64,000 nucleotides of DNA, taken from Zygaena filipendulae (taxonomy: Eukaryota > Arthropoda > Insecta > Lepidoptera > Zygaenidae). Shown here piece by piece: positions 24,094 through 34,755 of this stretch. Below the pieces are notes generated by a model. It worked only from the letters and a program-made list of their open reading frames with translations, was not told the DNA's origin and did not search any database. The first letter of the stretch is position 1. Every line of letters begins with the position of its first letter. The translations under genes were made by a program, and so were the position numbers. Where the stretch lies: the NCBI GenBank assembly GCA_907165275.2, contig OU015650.1, positions 3,254,001 to 3,318,000 of the forward strand, read 5' to 3'.

Positions 24094-25680
24094 TGATTGA
24101 AATTTTACGCCATCCAAAAAATAAAGCCTAGTTTCATTTTTAACGGTATAAAATAGAAACTATTTTAAAACCTCGTTGGTAAATAAAATTTCTTTAACGC
24201 AACGGTGAAATACGTATTTACGTTCTACATTCAAAATGTCATGCAAACGAAATTTTGTTAGAATAAATTGAAAAAAAAAAGAAAGAATAAACAGCAAACA
24301 CTCATGCCGGTCAAATATAGCGATTAAACGTTTCGCCTTAGGGCGTATAAGGGTCTTTGTTGAGGAAATTGCATTTCTAAACCCGAGAAACCCTCTTGAA
24401 ATAGTACATACCCAGCAGCGGAGTAAGAAACTAAAATGTACAGTGCCACTACTAAAACTCAAATTCACAGAAAAATCACATGCATTTTCAGCCTAAACAC
24501 TTTTAATCAAATGAGAAGGCGAAGTACTACACAGAAGTACAATTACTCAACGATACATTATTCAACATGGTCGTTGCAAATCCAATTTTTTCAGATACCT
24601 ATATTTTTAATGTCACTCTCTAAACGCAAAATTGTCAGAAAATCAATAGGTAGGTATTGTTTAGTTTTGAACCACTAACGAACAGATACTTGCGATTTGA
24701 AACAAGTGCAATGGACTTCATCAGCAAAAAAATATTTTCATCTCTTAACTTTATGAATTTTGGTTGATGGTGACACAAAAAAATTGAGTGATCATCTCCT
24801 AGTTTCCAAGTTACATTCTTAGAAAATATGCTTAAGTTCGAACTTTTTGTATAGGTAATATTCTTCGAAAAACATTTTCAGTCATGTATATTTTACTCTG
24901 TCAGTAATCAAATCATGCCAAATTGTACCATTGACCGTACTTGATTCTTGCGGGCAACCCTTTTATGACAAATATTTAGAAGAGGTTGGTTTCGCTTCAG
25001 TAGTCGGCTTTCTTTATGTAGTTATTTTTAATAACTATGAATTTCAGAAACATTCCTACCCTTTGTTATCTAAACTATATTTCTAATTACCTCCTTCTAT
25101 TTATACAATTCTGTGATGATAATATTAAATACCTAGGTACCTACCTTACTTTATTTTTGCACCTCATTAATATTTTAAATAATGAATTAATCCATACCAG
25201 GATAATTTAACAATTCCATTAATATTTATTGCGGTATTATCACATGCAAATGTTTATTTGATCGGTTTAATTTCAGTAACAACGGGGCATAAATCACTCC
25301 GACAGACGGAAATATTATGCAAAAACGCAAAGAAAATATTGTTTGGATTTAGAAATACAATTTTCTACATATTCAGCGTCGGAGTTGCTATCAGTCACTC
25401 CATATTGAAGGATTTAGTTTGACAGCATCATTTCGAATCGAAACGAAATTGATTATTCGGAATAACCGATCTGACAAAGGTGATTTGGAAGTAAAGACAC
25501 TCGCTTTATGATTTAACGAGTTCTTCCGCGGGATTTCACCCGCGTGTCACCGTTGTCAATCTTAAAGAATGAATTACCAAAATTCCTGAAATGTTCCTCT
25601 AGACAGATCAAAATATCGATTTAGGTAGGAACTGTAATTTTTCACTTCCTTAAGGGGTTGAATTTATAGGTGTCTCATCA
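24094..25680. other. Unassigned DNA
   Basis: Frames of 80-102 codons at 24160-24678 overlap on opposite strands and show no motif. No repeat is recognised apart from a weak Helitron hairpin remnant at 25524-25552. Confidence 0.5.
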
Positions 25681-25917
25681 CCGCACTCAGAGTCGACTTT
25701 AATGATTACTTAGTTAAGTACCTATAGATTTTTAAAACAAAACTGCCACAATCAGACAAGTATAATAAATAAATGTTAATTGGCATTTAACTAATTAAGT
25801 TACATCTCATTAAATGCCAATTAAAAATAATTTACTGAACGTCTCTGATTGCGCCAGTTTTGTTTTAAAAATCTAGCTAACTAAGTAATCATTAAAGTCG
25901 ACTCTGAGTGTGGCCGT
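25681..25917. mobile_element. 237-bp palindromic MITE, copy 2
   Basis: Same hairpin as at 19331, with termini CCGCACTCAGAGTCGACTTT and GACTCTGAGTGTGGCCG. The left flank has lost the terminal bases and the TA duplication is unclear. Confidence 0.82.
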
Positions 25918-27097
25918 TAGTGAATTACTTCGCAAAAGGAAACTACCATCCGTCTAGCATCAGCGGTTTCAGGTGAGCTTTCATGAGAGAAAGCTTATTT
26001 AACATAATATCTTGTTCTGTCCAAATTTCAATAAAACAAAAAGCAATGTTCAGTTTGTCCCGAGTTTCCGGCAAACTTTTCTAAAATTTGTCCCTAAAAT
26101 AACCTTATTTAAAATCCTCATTATAAAATTACCCAAATCGGTCCAATCGCTCCTAATAAGTGATATGCTTACTAAGAAACATATGATTTTTATTTATATA
26201 GTTACCTATTATATATTAGGGATATTGTTATCTATTATATCTATCTTTGCTAGACTTACATAGCATTGTCTTAAACTTACCTCACCGTACTTAGCTCAAA
26301 AACCACAGACCATCCACAGACAGACAGAAAATGTTGCACACTATCAAAACCTAGTCCGTACTATTAATAGATGGTGGTAGCTCGAAAACAAACATCATTG
26401 TGCCACCCCTTGCCCTCAATTCTATTAGGACAACAAACCATCGTGTAAAAGAGACAGGTTATACAATTATAGTAGCGCGTTCTCCTTCTTCCTCGAGACG
26501 TGTCTGGGTATAGAGAAGTAAATTTCATAGTACACAAGATAGACAAACACTCAGAACGACGTTGGGTGACGTAACAATGTGTTTAGTCTACATTCGAATG
26601 TTGAAACTGAAAACATAACTTTGTGTTTATTTATGATGAGGAATACTGCAAAAACAAGTTTTAAAGTGCCATTATTATTTTAGTCTCAGAAAACAGCATA
26701 ATACATATAGGTAATGCTGAAAAAATAGGATGGATGAAAATAGGTTGACTAAGAAAGCATTAGACATTATAAAAAAATGTGCTTAAAACCACACGGCAGA
26801 AGTGGAACCTTTTTTTATATAATACTTCTATTCATTCTTCTCATTCTCTCACAGGTTAAATTCTATTTATAAATAAGTTTGTCCCCTTTTAGTGTCTCTT
26901 TTTCGTTTCATTGATTTTCAAATAGAAGTGTTCACTTCAATAAATATAATGTGAAAGAGAAAAGTAGTTATATAAGTGTTATACATGTTATATAAGTATT
27001 ATATCAGTATTCTGGTAGGTACTAATAATTCAAAAAAACCTTAACTTAGTTTGGGATCAGAAGGCCTTGTGAGATATTGTCAAAGCATTATTGTTAT
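25918..27097. other. Unassigned AT-rich DNA
   Basis: No repeat or coding signal recognised; the 83-codon frame at 26012 is isoleucine- and lysine-rich as expected of AT-rich chance frames. Confidence 0.5.
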
Positions 27098-27298
27098 AGA
27101 AGCTGTGCCCAGCAGTTACCTGCACCCGCGTGACTTTTGGAATTCCCGCAGGAACTCCAAAGTAGACTAATTTACTTCTTAAACCTTTCCTAAACTTTTA
27201 CAAATATTTCAAGATCAAAATTAGCCAAATCGTTGCAGCCATTCTCGAGATTTAGCGAGAAAGACGAACAGTTATTAATTTTATCTATGAAGATATAG
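27098..27298 (-). mobile_element. Helitron-like element, subfamily B, degraded 3' end
   Basis: The body CCTAAACTTTTACAAATATT matches 7381-7572. The terminus reads GAAGCTGTGCCCAGC instead of CTAGCTGTGCCCCGC. Confidence 0.55.
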
Positions 27299-27921
27299 AG
27301 CAAGTGCGTTGAGCGATCAGATTAAGGACGTCCTCGGCATGTGTATATTGGTATGAAGAGCAATAGGAAGAAATAAGAGCAAGCATAATTTTGCAGACAA
27401 GGCAAAGGAACGTCTGGGTCTTAGCAAATGGAGCCGTCTATAGTCTCTATCACCCCTCCAGTCAACAGACAAGAGCTCATTTAGGTATGTATGTAAGTAA
27501 TTTAACTAAGCCCGCTTCCGCTTTAGTGGTCATTCCTAGCAAACACGTCTAAGCATAAATTATACGAAATATTAATTATGTTGAAAATATTCAATGTATT
27601 AGATTCAATTTTGCCACTAAAGTTAGCTCATATTAACGCCGAGGGAAACTTCCCTACGTTCCAGGTGACGCCATTCTCACACTGTGTATAAAAACATAGA
27701 GCCAAGAAAATTGACAAATAAATAATTATATTTTGTTAATAGGGAATTTTAGTGTTTATTTTTTATTATTATTTTATAAACTTTTATGTATTAGTAGTAT
27801 AATATAATAGCATTATTCTTTTACAAATACCTTTTGTACTTTCAGAGATATGACTCTTTAAAAGTTCAAGTTTAAAAGACAAGGAAAGCGCTAGTCCTAT
27901 AGTGACGTCACTCGGCTTGTA

Positions 27922-29290
27922 GACTTATTCGTCAACTCGCACGTGTCAAACTCGTGCGTGTGCGCGAGTAAGCACCTTCCGCTTTTACCTACTTTTTTTG
28001 TCGTCAACTCGCTCGACCGTGAAAATGTGTAGAGTCAGCTTGTTAGTTAAGAGTCCTTTTTAAAAATTAATATACATAAGGTATATATCATTAAGGCAGA
28101 TACCCACTTTAAATGTATTAAAATTTTATACGACTTGACTTTAAAATAAAACATAATACTTATCGTTTTCGAGATAGATATTTTATGTATAATACAAATC
28201 AACATAATAATATTATTTACCAAATAATCAACAAAATTACAATGACTCAAGAATTTGGTTTATCACATAGGTAATATGTTGAACTGTCTAATCTCTATAA
28301 TTTAATCTAAGCAAATAACTACAGATGATAATAATATCACAATATGTGATTGCAGAATTTCGTTTATTATCATCTAAATTACTTAAAACAAAAAATATTT
28401 GTAAAAATAAGTGAGTAAGTATATGAAACTAAGGCTAAAAATATCAATCGTCAACAAGTAAAATATTACAATCAGCAACAAGTAAAATATCAGTCGGCAA
28501 CAATTAAAGCATTTTGATGATTAGATATTCATCACTTACGAATAAAGTAAATCTTAGTCTAAGGAACTACGAATCACAACTTAATTTGTTGTAAATGATT
28601 TTTATAACAAACGTTACTATATAAAACTATGCTTAATATATAAAAATCACAAGATTAGAATTTCGATACATAGATCAATACTTAAAACTCCGTTCATAAA
28701 TTCGTTAATTGTGAAAGTAACATGTTCATCAATAGCGCAGGTTTCCTTTAATTTTGTAGTTATATTGGACCCTTTTAAGTATAAAGTTTGATAGTAATGA
28801 TCTTTTTCTAATATAGTCAAAAACTGTGCTATGTTTTTGGGTTTTGTATTGTTTTTTTTTTTGTTTATAGTAGAATGCCAGCTTTCAACCATGTTTGTAG
28901 TGCGATGAAGCATATTGTTAAAGACCATTTGTGGAAAAAAAAAACGAAATCTCTTTTAACCAAATCTCTACAAAATAATCATTAAATTTATGAACATATT
29001 CATTTTCCCTCCGCCGCCTCATTCCGTACCTCCAAATATTGGCTTTATCGTAATATCGCTGTTCCAAAATCATAGCATCTGCTTTAATTGCATCTGTCTA
29101 GTCGGTACCTACTTATTCGAATCAGCCAGCGGCCAGCGCGGACAATATATTTATAGCTTTTAGTTTCAAACTTTATCTGACTGTACTTTACATGTACAAG
29201 CGAGTTGACGACAACAAAAGTAGGTAAAAACGGATAGTGCTAACTCGTGCGCACTCACGAGTTTGATACGTGCGAGTTGACGAATGAGTC
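27922..29290 (-). mobile_element. Mutator-like (MULE) element, 1.37 kb, with long TIRs
   Basis: The ends are inverted repeats of about 100 bp (27922-28020 and about 29190-29290), roughly 85-90% alike by eye; both carry ATTCGTCAACTCGCACGT reading inward. The octamer GGCTTGTA flanks both ends (27914-27921 and 29291-29298); including the adjoining C the duplication can be read as 9 bp. Long terminal repeats with an 8-10 bp duplication fit the Mutator superfamily, and a transposase-like remnant inside agrees. The middle is very AT-rich and contains imperfect tandem units around AACAAGTAAAATAT at 28450-28510. Confidence 0.85.
28647..29105 (-). pseudogene. Decayed MULE transposase, C-terminal remnant
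   Basis: The minus-strand frame 28928-28647 reads MVFNNMLHRTTNMVESWHS and continues for 93 codons. The RTTNMVESWH segment matches the conserved tail of MULE transposases, in which an R-T-N-N motif is followed by E-x-W-H. Upstream, in another frame, about 55 further codons (29105-28945) read through ANIWRYGMRRRRENEYVHKF and FNDYFVEIWL, which fits the preceding part of such proteins. The two frames are offset at a run of ten A (28935-28944, plus strand), so one homopolymer frameshift explains the break. A TAG stop lies just upstream of 29105. The catalytic DDE core is not visible. Family assignment rests on few residues, but the long TIRs and target duplication around it are independent support. 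Confidence 0.6.
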
Positions 29291-29483
29291 GGCTTGTAAC
29301 GCCCTACAAATGCCATACAAAATTCCGTTTTAGAAAGAGACAGATATAGTCAAAATTAAACAGTTTATAACTATTTTATTTCTTAATCAAATCTATTGAT
29401 TATGTCGCTTATTTTATGCTTATCCATGATAATTTCGAGTGTAATTATTGAATATCAACATTTCAATAACAGTGAAATAGCCT

Positions 29484-29614
29484 ATTACGCGGGACTTGGA
29501 TGCGATGTTTTTTATTACCTTTTTTTGCCAGACGTTTGGCTGATTTGCATTACGCCGTGATCACAGGCTGACTGGCTGACTGACTGAAAAACATCGCGTT
29601 CAAGTTCCGCGTAA
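29484..29614. mobile_element. Short inverted-repeat element (~131 bp)
   Basis: Arms TTACGCGGGACTTGGATGCG and CGCGTTCAAGTTCCGCGTAA are inverted, with a centre containing CTGACTGGCTGACTGACTG. It sits 190 bp beyond the MULE. Confidence 0.6.
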
Positions 29615-29689
29615 TTAACAAAATATAATGTGCTCAAAACACCAAAATCTAAAAACTTAAATAAATAATTATTATTTGGATTTGTTTCG

Positions 29690-29990
29690 TATTTTTCTGT
29701 TTTTTGCGTTTTGTTCTTCTTATTCTTCTTAAGGGCTTTCACGCAAACGCAATACATTCAACAAGTTCCAAGTAAACATGTGCATTTTAGCATTGTTATA
29801 CTGTTTGAAATTTGCAAACCATGGTACTATAGTTCATAAAATCATTCTTGGAGCTCTTGGAGAACACCGAACAAGTCAGCTCGAAACGGAATGAATCTTT
29901 TTGCGCACATAAAAAAACCATTACTACATATAACTCTACCAGTATTAATTGTCCCGTCGTAAAACACAACAAAACCTACTTGAATTTTTT
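29690..29990 (+). repeat. Unclassified ~310-bp repeat, copy 2
   Basis: Second copy of the repeat at 905-1225, showing GGAGCTCTTGGAGAACACCG and GTCAGCTCGAAACGG. Divergence is high, so the family is old. Confidence 0.5.
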
Positions 29991-30299
29991 ATCGATATAA
30001 AAATAAATGAAGGATGATTCTATATGCATTTGCTATGCATACTAATGAAACTAATGGATATAAATAATCTAACAATCGTATAAGGTGTAGGTTATCGTTT
30101 TAATTATTTTTAAATCAAAAGAAATAAGTAGTGTAGTAGCTAGTATTAATATATACTTGTAATTCTCGAAATCGGTAATTTTCGGAAGATCATGGCAACC
30201 ATGTAGACAGGGTGACAAGCGAGGAGGCAGGGTACTAAAGCTAGCAGTTAGGGACCTATGTGGTTGTTGTGTCACTCTTTCATACCGTCAATATTATTA

Positions 30300-30388
30300 T
30301 TTGTGGATAATAATATAAATAATATAAATTAAGTTCGCCATTTGTACACACTGTGCAATAAAGAATAAATAAATAAATAAATAAATAT
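30300..30388 (+). mobile_element. Probable LINE 3' tail with AATAAA and (AATA)n
   Basis: The sequence CACTGTGCAATAAAGAATAA runs into AAATA/AATA units ending at 30387. A polyadenylation signal placed directly before a tetranucleotide tail is the arrangement seen in CR1-like LINE ends elsewhere in this window. The body upstream is not recognisable. Confidence 0.45.
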
Positions 30389-30409
30389 TGTTTATTTGTG
30401 ACAAATAGG

Positions 30410-30544
30410 GGGGCTAAGATGCGCAACACGATAAAATTTTATCGAGCCATTTTATCGATTCTCGTCGACATATTGTATGGTTTTGTCGATGAGAATTGAT
30501 AAAATGGATCGATATAATTTTATCGCGTTGCGCATCCTAGCCCC
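30410..30544. mobile_element. 135-bp hairpin MITE
   Basis: Arms of about 60 bp pair with few mismatches: GGGGCTAAGATGCGCAAC at the left and GTTGCGCATCCTAGCCCC at the right, with a ~12-nt centre. The copy lies 20 bp after a LINE tail. No duplication is clear. Confidence 0.8.
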
Positions 30545-31996
30545 GCTGGTCGGCGTTACCACGAGATCCAAAGGCGTCAGCCTACTGTATTTCCTCCATA
30601 TACTATGTTTACTAGAATACTTTATATCTAAATTGCGTATAAATTAGATTATATAATTAAGTGGTTCCTCTTTTGTTATTTAATGTTTCATACATCAATG
30701 TTTTACCATAATACTGAGTATGAACAAGTTTCTAGCACGTTATTTAACTAAGATAGTTCTAAAAGTTCATACCGTTATTAGCATGCTTATGTACTTACGT
30801 AATATGTGGTGCTTGATATAAAGTTCATGCGATTAAATGATATACTTAGACTTACCTACTTATCGTGTTAAATATTTTATAAAGGCCTCTATTCTATCAC
30901 TTTGTTGTAACAATATTTATATTTATAGCGTTATATTATAATAACTAGCTGTTCCTCCGATTTCATTCTCGTTAATTTTCGTTATCTATAAATATGAAAA
31001 AATCTTAAAATTACAACTAAAAATATATTAAGTATAAAAGTTTAGCTCACGAAGAAAATAGAATAATGAATACATTTAGAACTGTTTCAATCAAATTATT
31101 TTATATCTACTGTTTTATTTATAGTAAAACCTCTTACAGCCCCAAGGTATCTATAAAGAGCGATCTTCACACCCCCAAAACCGATCAAAATCAGCAGACG
31201 CTCAAGAGCTCTCGAGAGTTGTTATAACCACCCTTCGTTTTGCGAGGAACTAAGCAGTTTTTGTTTGTCGAACACTGTTTACCGCGGCTGTCCCGTTCAA
31301 AGCATCTTAATAAAAAAATGTCAACAGCAATCTAGGTATATGTACCTACCTACGTTAGTTTCTGTGCTAGATAAATGTTTATTGCGATTATGTTGACTAG
31401 AGACTTTGTTGTTAAATTTACAATAAAACACACCATGTATGTAGGTATTAAAAAATGCAATATTATATTGAGTAGGTACAAAATTATTGCAAAATGTTTA
31501 TTTTTCATCAAAAAATGGAAAAAGAAAATCAATCATCGATTTTCAGTATTGTCACTTGTACCTTTATGGTTTTCAACTTGTCGATTGTTGTTTTAATTCA
31601 CTTATCTACCTAATCAATCGTAACGTAAAAATCCAAATTCCGCTTTACCTACTAATAAATTGAGTTCAAACCATCATATTTCAAGAAGGTATCTACTGTA
31701 CCTATACTAAATACACAATTTTGAATCCTAAGTTGCACACAGCAAAGTCAAATATATAAGTATGAATCATAACAATATTATCACATAGTTAAATACATAT
31801 ACTTATAAGTTATAACGCTGCTTTATGCGGTTAATTCTCATGTTCGACCACAACGAGTGATTGAGTGAAGTTTTGGCTAGTGATTTAGTACAGTATTAAT
31901 GATGATGTTTACACATATGAAGTTACCGAACAATTTAATAAAAAAAAAACTTGACGTTTTTACAAGTTGTTGTTGGAATAAAACATCTCCTCATTA
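30545..31996. other. Unassigned AT-rich DNA
   Basis: Apart from the Helitron end at 30945 nothing is recognised. Opposite-strand frames at 31350-31596 cancel each other as evidence. Confidence 0.5.
30945..30990 (-). mobile_element. Helitron 3'-end fragment
   Basis: CTAGCTGTTCCTCCGATTTC remains; the body is gone. Confidence 0.4.
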
Positions 31997-32948
31997 AGAC
32001 CTTATTTCCACTAAGCAGCTAGTCGCGGGCGGCTGGCCGCGTGCGACTCGTATTTAGTCGCGAGTCGCGGCCTCGTCAGTGGAAATCTCCTATCTTTAAA
32101 CGAGCAATTCTTGTACTTATCAATCTTTAAGTATATAATAAATAAATAATATATATATTCTGAATCTCGGAAACGGCTCCAACGATTTTCATGAAATTTG
32201 GTATGAAATAAAATAAAATAAATAAATAAAAGAAATTTTTATTCACCAGCACATAATTACAGTAAAAGTACAGAATAGTATGATATAATATTTGGTGCGG
32301 CAAAAAGGAGATGGGACTCAGCAAATCCACTGATTTTCAGTCCCCAACCTCTTACAACTATTATTATCTACTACTACTACTAGTACTAAGACAAACTAAG
32401 ATGAGATTTTCGTTGTCAGGATTAGGTACGTACGGTAAACATTTTTTTTTAATTACATATCTTAGGAATATAGTCCACATTTATAAATAAGTAGTACTTA
32501 TTTTACTTATTCTAGGCGCGACTGTGAGAAATTCTCTTTTTAATGTTGAGAGTTAACCACTATTAGTTAACGGCTGTATCTAGTGGAGGGGGTATATCAT
32601 TCCAGCATTTAGATGCTGCAAATCGGAAACTGCCCCTAAAAGATGTCAGTCTATGTATGCGTGGTACTCGTAGGCGTCTAGTTCTATTAGTACTTTCATC
32701 CGACCATGAAGGGGGTTTCGGGGGCGATTAATCAATCTAGCTAGGTTTCATTTTTAGAAAACGTCGTTTTATCCGTGTTTCAGGCAATAAAAAACGAGTG
32801 TTTATTTTTCTACGTAAGAACAGATGGCGATATACACAATGTGCGAAGCTCCGTGACTCAGTTATTTGGTATATTATGACTATCTGAATAAATAGGAATC
32901 GCGCGCGGCCAGCCGCCTGCGACTAGCCGCTTAGTGGAAATAAGGTCT
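31997..32948. mobile_element. TIR element (952 bp) with ~48-bp termini
   Basis: Inverted termini AGACCTTATTTCCACTAAGC agree over about 48 bp with two or three mismatches, and TA flanks both ends (31995-31996 and 32949-32950). The interior contains AAACGAGCAATTCTTGTA and TCTCGGAAACGGCTCC, a repeat seen widely in Lepidoptera, itself broken by the LINE at 32208-32705. No transposase is present. Confidence 0.75.
32208..32705 (-). mobile_element. Truncated CR1/RTE-X-type LINE end with (TTTAT)n tail
   Basis: The minus strand from 32705 encodes RTRRLRVPRIHRLTSFRG and FAASKCWNDIPPP, matching the C-terminus of several LINE clades (consensus-like SF-R-SA-LWN-LP). Two adjacent stops follow. The 3' end has an AATAAA signal and a tail of TTTAT and TTTA units (32208-32233, plus strand AAATA-rich) instead of poly(A), a CR1-like habit. 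ATGAA lies at both borders (32203-32207 and 32706-32710) as target duplication. Removing the insert restores the continuous flanking repeat TTTGGTATGAAGGGGG. Confidence 0.75.
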
Positions 32949-33315
32949 TATATCCACTGCTTTTTATTCACATGTAACTCGCCGTTAGCAATGGCCGGCC
33001 GGCGTTTTGAAGTTAACCGCACATAATTATGCCCGATATCCGATGCGCGCCCAACACAAGTAATTTTATTATCTTGTTGTTAAACAAAACGCCGGCTCTT
33101 AATTAAACGGCTGATTAAACTAGTTGCCTGTGACATATACAATGATGACTTCGTAATTAATGTCATAGTAAGTATTATAATTGTCTCTCAAATCTTAATA
33201 GTCATCAACAAATTTTACAGGCACGCTTTTACTTTAGTTACAGTTTGCAAATTGTACTACTATATAGGTTTACCTACGAATGGAGATCGTCTAATACACA
33301 GATATTCAGCAACAA

Positions 33316-33446
33316 CCCAACTAACGTCAGCCGAGTATGAAATATCGCTGTTTCGGCTATAAATTACGGCAAATAGACTAAAAACAGATTATAAGGGGTA
33401 TTCGGCTCGGGCCGAAAGTCGAGATAACCCGGCGGTCGTTGGGATA
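33316..33446. repeat. Possible degenerate hairpin MITE
   Basis: CCCAACTAACGTCAGCCGAG at the left and CCCGGCGGTCGTTGGG at the right are loosely inverted, with TTTCGGC-type words matching further in. Many mismatches make this tentative. Confidence 0.35.
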
Positions 33447-33528
33447 ACTTAACTATAGTATTTAGTTACAAGTACCTAACGACGATGTAATTAACTAGTG
33501 TATAATGAGCTTGAGTTCACTGGCTCAA

Positions 33529-33722
33529 CTAGCTGTTGCCCGCAGGTTCACTCGCGAACGTCTCACCTGCATGAATAAAATGAAATTCACGCAGGTGAAA
33601 CTGTGTGGTAAAACAGCTACTTATCTATAGTGCATAGTTACGAGTAATTTAGGCCCTAAAATCGGAGACATGGTAGGTGCTTTCATCCAGATATTTAGGG
33701 AAACCCGGGGGGATCAGCTAGT
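33529..33722. mobile_element. Cluster of Helitron end fragments in both orientations
   Basis: CTAGCTGTTGCCCGCAGG (minus strand) is followed by GCAGGTGAAACTGTGTGG (plus) near 33600 and a third end, GGGGGGATCAGCTAG, at 33722. The three ends lie within 200 bp. Confidence 0.5.
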
Positions 33723-34147
33723 TCACGGATAGTTATATTTACAAGCTATCAATGAAACCAGTAAAAGATTAATGAGCCATAAACGTTTTGCTCTTATTGT
33801 TGATACAATTCATGTTTTTATTAGTCATAAAAACTAGAAATATTTACGATGCCATTCACATCATGGGGGATAACTAATGTGTCAGCAAATTGTGGTATGT
33901 AATGCAATGATGGCAAAAAGCAAAAATCTACTTATTAGCTGTGCTGTGGATTATGTTAAATAAATAAAATAAAATAATTAGTAGATTTTTGCAAGTCCAT
34001 TCATTCAAAAACACGTCTAGATAATTATAAAATTGTACAAAAAGAACATCAGTTTTAAGCGATTCGACACCAGTAGTAATGAAATAAGTAGAAATCTAAA
34101 TTATTAAATGAAACAAGGTGTTTTTATATAAACTGATATTTATGTAG

Positions 34148-34345
34148 CTAGCTGTTCCCCCAAGGTTTCACCCGCGGTAATGTCGGAGTTGCCGCTGGAA
34201 TTACGGGATAAGAAGTACCATATGATACTCAGGACTACCGTAGTTTCCCATAAGTGAAAGAATTTTCAAAATTGGTTTAGTAGATCCAGAGATTACCCCC
34301 TACAACGTCACAAACTTGCAAACTCACAATTGACAAACATACAAC
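34148..34345 (-). mobile_element. Helitron-like element, subfamily C
   Basis: CTAGCTGTTCCCCCAAGG end and a body with TAGATCCAGAGATTACCCCC. It faces a second 3' end at 34459 in opposite orientation. Confidence 0.6.
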
Positions 34346-34394
34346 TCACAAACTCACAAACTTTACCTCTGTGTTTTTGTCGAGAGGTTTGTTT

Positions 34395-34459
34395 TAATAA
34401 AATTCGGAGTTCCTGCGGTAATGTCGAAAATCACGTGGGTGAAACCGCGAGCACAGCTA
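34395..34459 (+). mobile_element. Helitron 3'-end fragment, facing the previous copy
   Basis: TTCGGAGTTCCTGCGG to GTGAAACCGCGAGCACAGCT and AG, followed by T. Confidence 0.55.
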
Positions 34460-34679
34460 GTAATAGTTAGCTAGCTAGTATAACAGATAACTATATAAGA
34501 TGTGGTAAAATTAGCTGCAAATATTTACAGGGTTGAACTATACACCGTTATAAACATGTTCATAAAACAAAAAAGGTAAAAAATAAAATTTTTCAAAGAA
34601 AATAAATCAAAGAGAAAACCGGTGAAGGCGCTCGCAGCTCAATCGCTTTACACACACATCGCCGCGCGCCGTTATCTTA

Positions 34680-34692
34680 AGGTCAATGACCT
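34680..34692. promoter_or_regulatory. Perfect ecdysone-receptor-type palindrome (PAL1)
   Basis: AGGTCAATGACCT is a perfect inverted repeat of AGGTCA with one spacer base, the ideal binding site of the EcR/USP steroid receptor pair. It lies in a GC-richer patch (34620-34745) within AT-rich DNA, 55 bp before a TATA-like run (34746-34755). No transcript or coding exon can be seen downstream. The match is certain; use as an enhancer is inference. Confidence 0.5.
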
Positions 34693-34755
34693 CAGTAGAG
34701 CTGCCAGCTGATGCATCGCTTGCTGAGCGCGTGGCGCGTACCTTACATATATATT

